DNA of 64,000 nucleotides from Actinomadura oligospora ATCC 43269 (GTDB taxonomy: Bacteria > Actinomycetota > Actinomycetes > Streptosporangiales > Streptosporangiaceae): NCBI RefSeq assembly GCF_000518265.1, contig NZ_JADG01000011.1, positions 62,001 through 126,000 of the forward strand, written 5' to 3'. Below the pieces are notes generated by a model. That model was not told the origin of the DNA. It saw nothing but the letters and a program-made list of their open reading frames with translations, and ran no database searches. A program made the translations under genes and the position numbers. Of this stretch, positions 61,291 to 64,000 are shown in pieces (position 1 is the stretch's first letter; each line of letters begins with the position of its first letter).

Positions 61291-61692
61291 ATGACAATGG
61301 CGCGAACGGCGATCAACCCGTGGCCGTGGTCGGTCGAGATGGGCTACAACCAGGGCGAACTCGTCTCCGGCGAGACCCGGACCCTCCACTGCGCCGGGCA
61401 GACCGCGATGAGCGCCGACGGCAAGCCCCAGCACGCCGACGACATGGCGGCGCAGCTGGCGCTGAGCCTCGACAACCTGGAGGCCGTACTCGCCGAGGCC
61501 GGAATGTCCCTGGCGAACCTCGTCCGGCTCAACGTCTACACCACCGACGTCGACCGCCTCTTCGAGCACTACGGCGTCCTCGCGTCCCGCCTGGGCGCCG
61601 CCGGAGTCGCCCCGTCCACCACGATGCTCGGCGTCACCCGCCTGGCCATCCCCACCCTCATGATCGAACTAGAAGCCACCGCCGTCGCCTGA
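61291..61692 (+). CDS. RidA-family (YjgF/YER057c/UK114) protein
   Basis: A 133-residue RidA-type protein: INPWPWSVEMGYNQGELVSG, LHCAGQTAMSADGK, MAAQLALSLDNLEAVLAEAG, VRLNVYTTDVDRLFEHYGVL, then PSTTMLGVTRLAIPTLMIEL. RidA proteins hydrolyse reactive enamine/imine intermediates; the Arg that binds substrate in RidA (C-x-R) is not present at the end (GVTRLA), so it may belong to another RidA subfamily. ATG 61291 or 61297. Divergent from the WYL regulator. Confidence 0.88.
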   Translation: MTMARTAINPWPWSVEMGYNQGELVSGETRTLHCAGQTAMSADGKPQHADDMAAQLALSLDNLEAVLAEAGMSLANLVRLNVYTTDVDRLFEHYGVLASRLGAAGVAPSTTMLGVTRLAIPTLMIELEATAVA

Positions 61693-61698
61693 CCCCCT

Positions 61699-61734
61699 GC
61701 CGCCTTCGGCCCCACCGGAGGCGGCGCTGCTTTT
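61699..61734 (+). terminator. Intrinsic terminator after the RidA-family gene
   Basis: GCCGCCTTCGG (61699-61709) pairs with CCGGAGGCGGC (61715-61725) with one wobble pair and a 5-nt loop, followed by GCTGCTTTT. Confidence 0.7.
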
Positions 61735-61806
61735 GCCGCGTTCACCTCTCGTGACAACGGTGGGTGACTGCTTGCTCGCTGTCCGGTCGGCGAAGACAAT
61801 GATCAG

Positions 61807-62907
61807 GTGGACTTCGACGGGGTGAACGTTGCAGAAGCGTGGGCCGAGGCCGCCCGTGCCGTGCCTCGGGAGAGGTTCGTTCCGGCGGTTGCTCTGCTCG
61901 GGGTGCTGCCCGGCAGTCCCACGTCGTGGATCGATCGCGATCTCGACCCCGAAGGCTGGTGGCGCGCGGTGCGCTCCAACGCCGCCATCGCCGTCCAGCT
62001 CGATGACGGCGTGCTCGACATCGAGGACAAGCCCGCTGCCCCGTTCGCCGTGGCGACGAGTTCGTGCTCGGCTCCGAGCCTCGTCTTCTCCATGCTCGAC
62101 CTGCTGTCCGCCGACAAGGGCGACGTCGTCCTCGAAATCGGCACCGGCACGGGCTGGACGGCGGGTCTGCTCGCCGCGCGGCTCGGTCCGGACAACGTCG
62201 TCAGCGTCGAGATCGACCCGGCCGTCGCGGCGCGGGCCCGTTCGAACCTGCGGAGCGTCGGACTCGCGCCGTCCGTCATCGTCGGTGACGGCGCGCTCGG
62301 ACACCCCGAGCGCGCCCCCTACGATCGCGTCCACGTGACGTGCGGGGTCACGCGCATCCCGTATGAGTGGGTCAGGCAGTCGAAGCCCGGCGGCGTGATC
62401 GTGCTGCCGTGGATGCCCGGGTGGCAGACGGGTCACGTCGCGCGGCTGACCGTCGTCGATGGTGTCGCGACCGGACGCTTCCACGGGCCGTCCGGATTCA
62501 TGCTGATGCGTGCCCAGCGTCCACCCGAGGTCCCGATCACCGGCGAGCCCCGCGAATCGGTGAGCACGCTCGATCCGCACGACTTCGCGTCCGCCCCGGA
62601 GGGCCTGGCCCTGACCATCGCGGGCCTCCTCCCGGACGTCCGGGGCCGCGCCGCCGCCCACTCGGACGGCACCCTGCACGTCGCAGTCCGGCACGGCGAC
62701 TCGCACGCACTGGCGGTCTTCCCGCCCGACGCGCCCGAGGCGGACGTGACGCAACGCGGCCCACGCGACCTCTGGGACGAACTGGAGGATGCCGTCCACC
62801 GATGGAACGCCTGGAACCGTCCCGGCCCTGACCGGTTCGGCCTCACCGTCACCCCGGACGGCCAGTACGTATGGCTCGACTCCCCCGACACCCCCGTCAG
62901 GACGTGA
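61807..62907 (+). CDS. PIMT-like SAM-dependent methyltransferase
   Basis: A 366-residue protein with a protein-L-isoaspartate methyltransferase-like core. The N-terminal VNVAEAWAEAARAVPRERFV helix is followed by SAPSLVFSMLDLL, motif I VLEIGTGTGWTAGLLAARLG, motif II VVSVEIDPAVA and post-motif YDRVHVTCGVTRIPYEW. The C-terminal ~150 residues are an extra domain found in actinomycete homologues, which sometimes accompany ATP-grasp peptide-maturation genes. None is in view here, so protein repair or peptide modification cannot be told apart. GTG 61807 start. Confidence 0.8.
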   Translation: MDFDGVNVAEAWAEAARAVPRERFVPAVALLGVLPGSPTSWIDRDLDPEGWWRAVRSNAAIAVQLDDGVLDIEDKPAAPFAVATSSCSAPSLVFSMLDLLSADKGDVVLEIGTGTGWTAGLLAARLGPDNVVSVEIDPAVAARARSNLRSVGLAPSVIVGDGALGHPERAPYDRVHVTCGVTRIPYEWVRQSKPGGVIVLPWMPGWQTGHVARLTVVDGVATGRFHGPSGFMLMRAQRPPEVPITGEPRESVSTLDPHDFASAPEGLALTIAGLLPDVRGRAAAHSDGTLHVAVRHGDSHALAVFPPDAPEADVTQRGPRDLWDELEDAVHRWNAWNRPGPDRFGLTVTPDGQYVWLDSPDTPVRT

Positions 62908-63514
62908 CCACGGGCAAGCACGGAAACGCTCTGCTCCATGTGCGACGGCACGAGCAAGCAGACCCGCAACGTCGGCAGCGAGACAGAGGAACGCCTCGCT
63001 CAGACAGCCGGAGGACCGGCAAGTCTGCCCAAGCGCAGCCCACCAGGGTCGACACATGGCAGCATCCACGGCTTGGGCTTCCGGTCATGAGCGGTAGGTC
63101 CAGGCTGAGGCTCCACCCAGCAGCCTGGACCCACCCAGTGCCACATGGGCACCAATGTCTCCAGCTCGCCCGATCCACGGTCAAGCACACAGAGACTCTT
63201 GCCATGATCGCGTTGGACTGCCGCAACCACCTCCCGGATTAGACAGCAACAGTCCCCACTCCCCGAATTTCAACAACACGGTTCATCAAAGTTGAACAAT
63301 AATCACCAGGACGAACCTTCGGGGACAGAAACACGTCCTCCGGTAGAGGATCCTCCACCTCTCCAAGATGACAATGCCACCCTTGAGCAATACGCCCGAA
63401 GACATGGCATGATGTTCGAACGCAACTCCGGTCGCGAACTCCACCTTCGCGATCTTGAAATGTCAACAAGGCTCGCCCGATCCACAAAGAAAGCAAGCCC
63501 AAGGAGACAACCCG
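62908..63514. other. Region without a supported gene, lower G+C
   Basis: Composition drops visibly after ~62930. Several open frames exist but none has a good start, ribosome-binding site and third-position G/C bias together. On the minus strand 63239-63430 reads ...DVFLSPKVRPGDYCSTLMNR..., which looks protein-like and could be the tail of a remnant. The promoter for the gene at 63515 must lie at the right end. Confidence 0.4.
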
Positions 63515-63778
63515 ATGGAGCCACGAAGCCCTTCGAGCGCCAGCACCTCCTCCCCTCACCACGGCCCCCATCGACCGCCCTCCATGGGTGGAGCCGGCAC
63601 CGTCACGAGCTCGATGGCCACTATGTGCAGTTTTCTGATGAACCAGGGATACTCTGGCACATACGCCCTGCTCTTCACCTTGTCCCTTGGGATCGGCGGC
63701 GCACTCATCGCTCATACCATCGGACGCCATCCGAACGACAGCGGCAGCGGCGGCACCAACACACCCCGCTGGGCATGA
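63515..63778 (+). CDS. Small membrane protein of unknown function (87 aa)
   Basis: An 87-residue protein from ATG 63515 with AAGGAGA 8 nt upstream. A Ser/Pro/His-rich N-terminus is followed by a hydrophobic segment (YALLFTLSLGIGGALIAHTI) and a short polar tail. An additional weakly hydrophobic stretch with Cys (MATMCSFLMNQGYSG) precedes it. It overlaps the next gene as ATGA. No family recognised. Confidence 0.6.
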   Translation: MEPRSPSSASTSSPHHGPHRPPSMGGAGTVTSSMATMCSFLMNQGYSGTYALLFTLSLGIGGALIAHTIGRHPNDSGSGGTNTPRWA

Positions 63779-64000
63779 CAAGAGTCAACCCCCGGGAAAG
63801 TAGCCGAAGCCACCCCAGCCAGAAACTCGGGCTGGCCAAAGCTCAACTCCGCCAAGTCCGAGTGGATCAGGAGCAACTCTCCGGCGATCAAGCTCGAACC
63901 CTCGAGGAGCTTTACGAGGCGAAAGCACTCCTCACGGTTCGCCTGTGCGAATCCTTCCAGCGTCGCGTCAGCAGAGGTGAGCAGCCTTCAAACATTGCCT
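63775..64000 (+). CDS. Helical protein, N-terminal part only (cut by window end)
   Basis: ATG 63775 overlaps the stop of the small membrane protein gene. The first 75 codons stay open to the end: MTRVNPRESSRSHPSQKLGL, then AKAQLRQVRVDQEQLSGDQA and RTLEELYEAKALLTVRLCES. The sequence is hydrophilic and helix-prone, possibly coiled coil or a non-classical DNA-binding helix. Coupled translation suggests it works with the membrane protein. Family not recognised. Confidence 0.55.
   Translation, partial: MTRVNPRESSRSHPSQKLGLAKAQLRQVRVDQEQLSGDQARTLEELYEAKALLTVRLCESFQRRVSRGEQPSNIA

Noticed and set aside
60221..61692. WYL regulator as part of a defence island
   Set aside because: WYL proteins often mark defence loci, but the only partner here is a RidA-family gene, with no nuclease, helicase or toxin genes nearby.
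62871..63242. 123-codon rightward ORF after the PIMT-like gene
   Set aside because: Starts inside the methyltransferase gene in another frame, has no ribosome-binding site and gives Arg/His/Gln-rich low-quality sequence.

Overview
The window is chromosomal DNA from a high-G+C actinomycete. Codon third positions are overwhelmingly G or C, and it carries a conservon (sensor kinase, roadblock, DUF742, small GTPase), LytR-CpsA-Psr, WYL, ECF sigma/CU044_5270 and DUF664 genes, an HspR-type HAIR box at lon, a LexA-type box, and many leaderless promoters. The gene set fits the Streptosporangiales, for instance an Actinomadura-like organism; that placement is inference. I see no rRNA, tRNA, CRISPR array, insertion sequence or phage block. 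The last ~1.1 kb is visibly less GC-rich and looks accessory.

Layout. 1-6.4 kb: start of a Gfo/Idh/MocA oxidoreductase, an SDR-deazaflavin oxidoreductase fusion, a cupin divergent from a GlxA-type regulator, two convergent broken genes, an alpha/beta hydrolase and a degenerate TROVE (Ro60-like) gene. 6.4-8.9 kb: lon with its HAIR operator. 9-14 kb: three tandem membrane-anchored beta-propeller paralogues, each with one TTA codon at the same place, then a soluble beta-propeller protein. 14-18.3 kb: RraA-like protein with a coupled leader ORF, two acetyltransferase genes (one fused to MarR), and small membrane proteins. 18.4-25.7 kb: an HTH-citrate synthase divergent from a homocitrate-synthase-like enzyme, a SWIM-finger protein coupled to a large helical protein, and an alkyltransferase. 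25.8-34.7 kb: SDR, glutathione peroxidase, two 51-52-residue membrane paralogues, LCP protein, a 1221-residue triple-ATPase protein and an SGNH hydrolase.

34.9-40 kb is a conservon read leftwards. 40.6-48.9 kb is one rightward unit: two ABC permeases, a lipoprotein binding protein, a benzoylformate decarboxylase-like ThDP enzyme, the ABC ATPase with a ~465-residue repetitive charged tail, and an FAD monooxygenase. This suggests uptake and oxidation of an aromatic acid or 2-oxo acid; the substrate is not known. 49-55 kb: an ECF sigma factor coupled to a CU044_5270-type protein, a lipoprotein, two DUF664 paralogues separated by a 21-bp minisatellite, and a TetR/methyltransferase pair sharing a double operator. 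55-62.9 kb: MerR with an imine-reductase-like enzyme, two secreted S33 peptidase paralogues, a nitroreductase remnant, WYL regulator with a RidA protein, and a PIMT-like methyltransferase. 63.5-64 kb: a small membrane protein coupled to a helical protein cut by the window edge.

Three themes recur: leaderless promoters (TANNNT hexamer 6-7 nt before the start codon), start codons overlapping an upstream stop, and short tandem repeats whose period is a multiple of 3 bp, inside genes (36, 39 bp) and between them (21, 27 bp; 13 bp is the exception). The least explained features are the repeat tail on the ABC ATPase, the TTA-marked beta-propeller trio, the isolated LexA box and the paired small membrane proteins.
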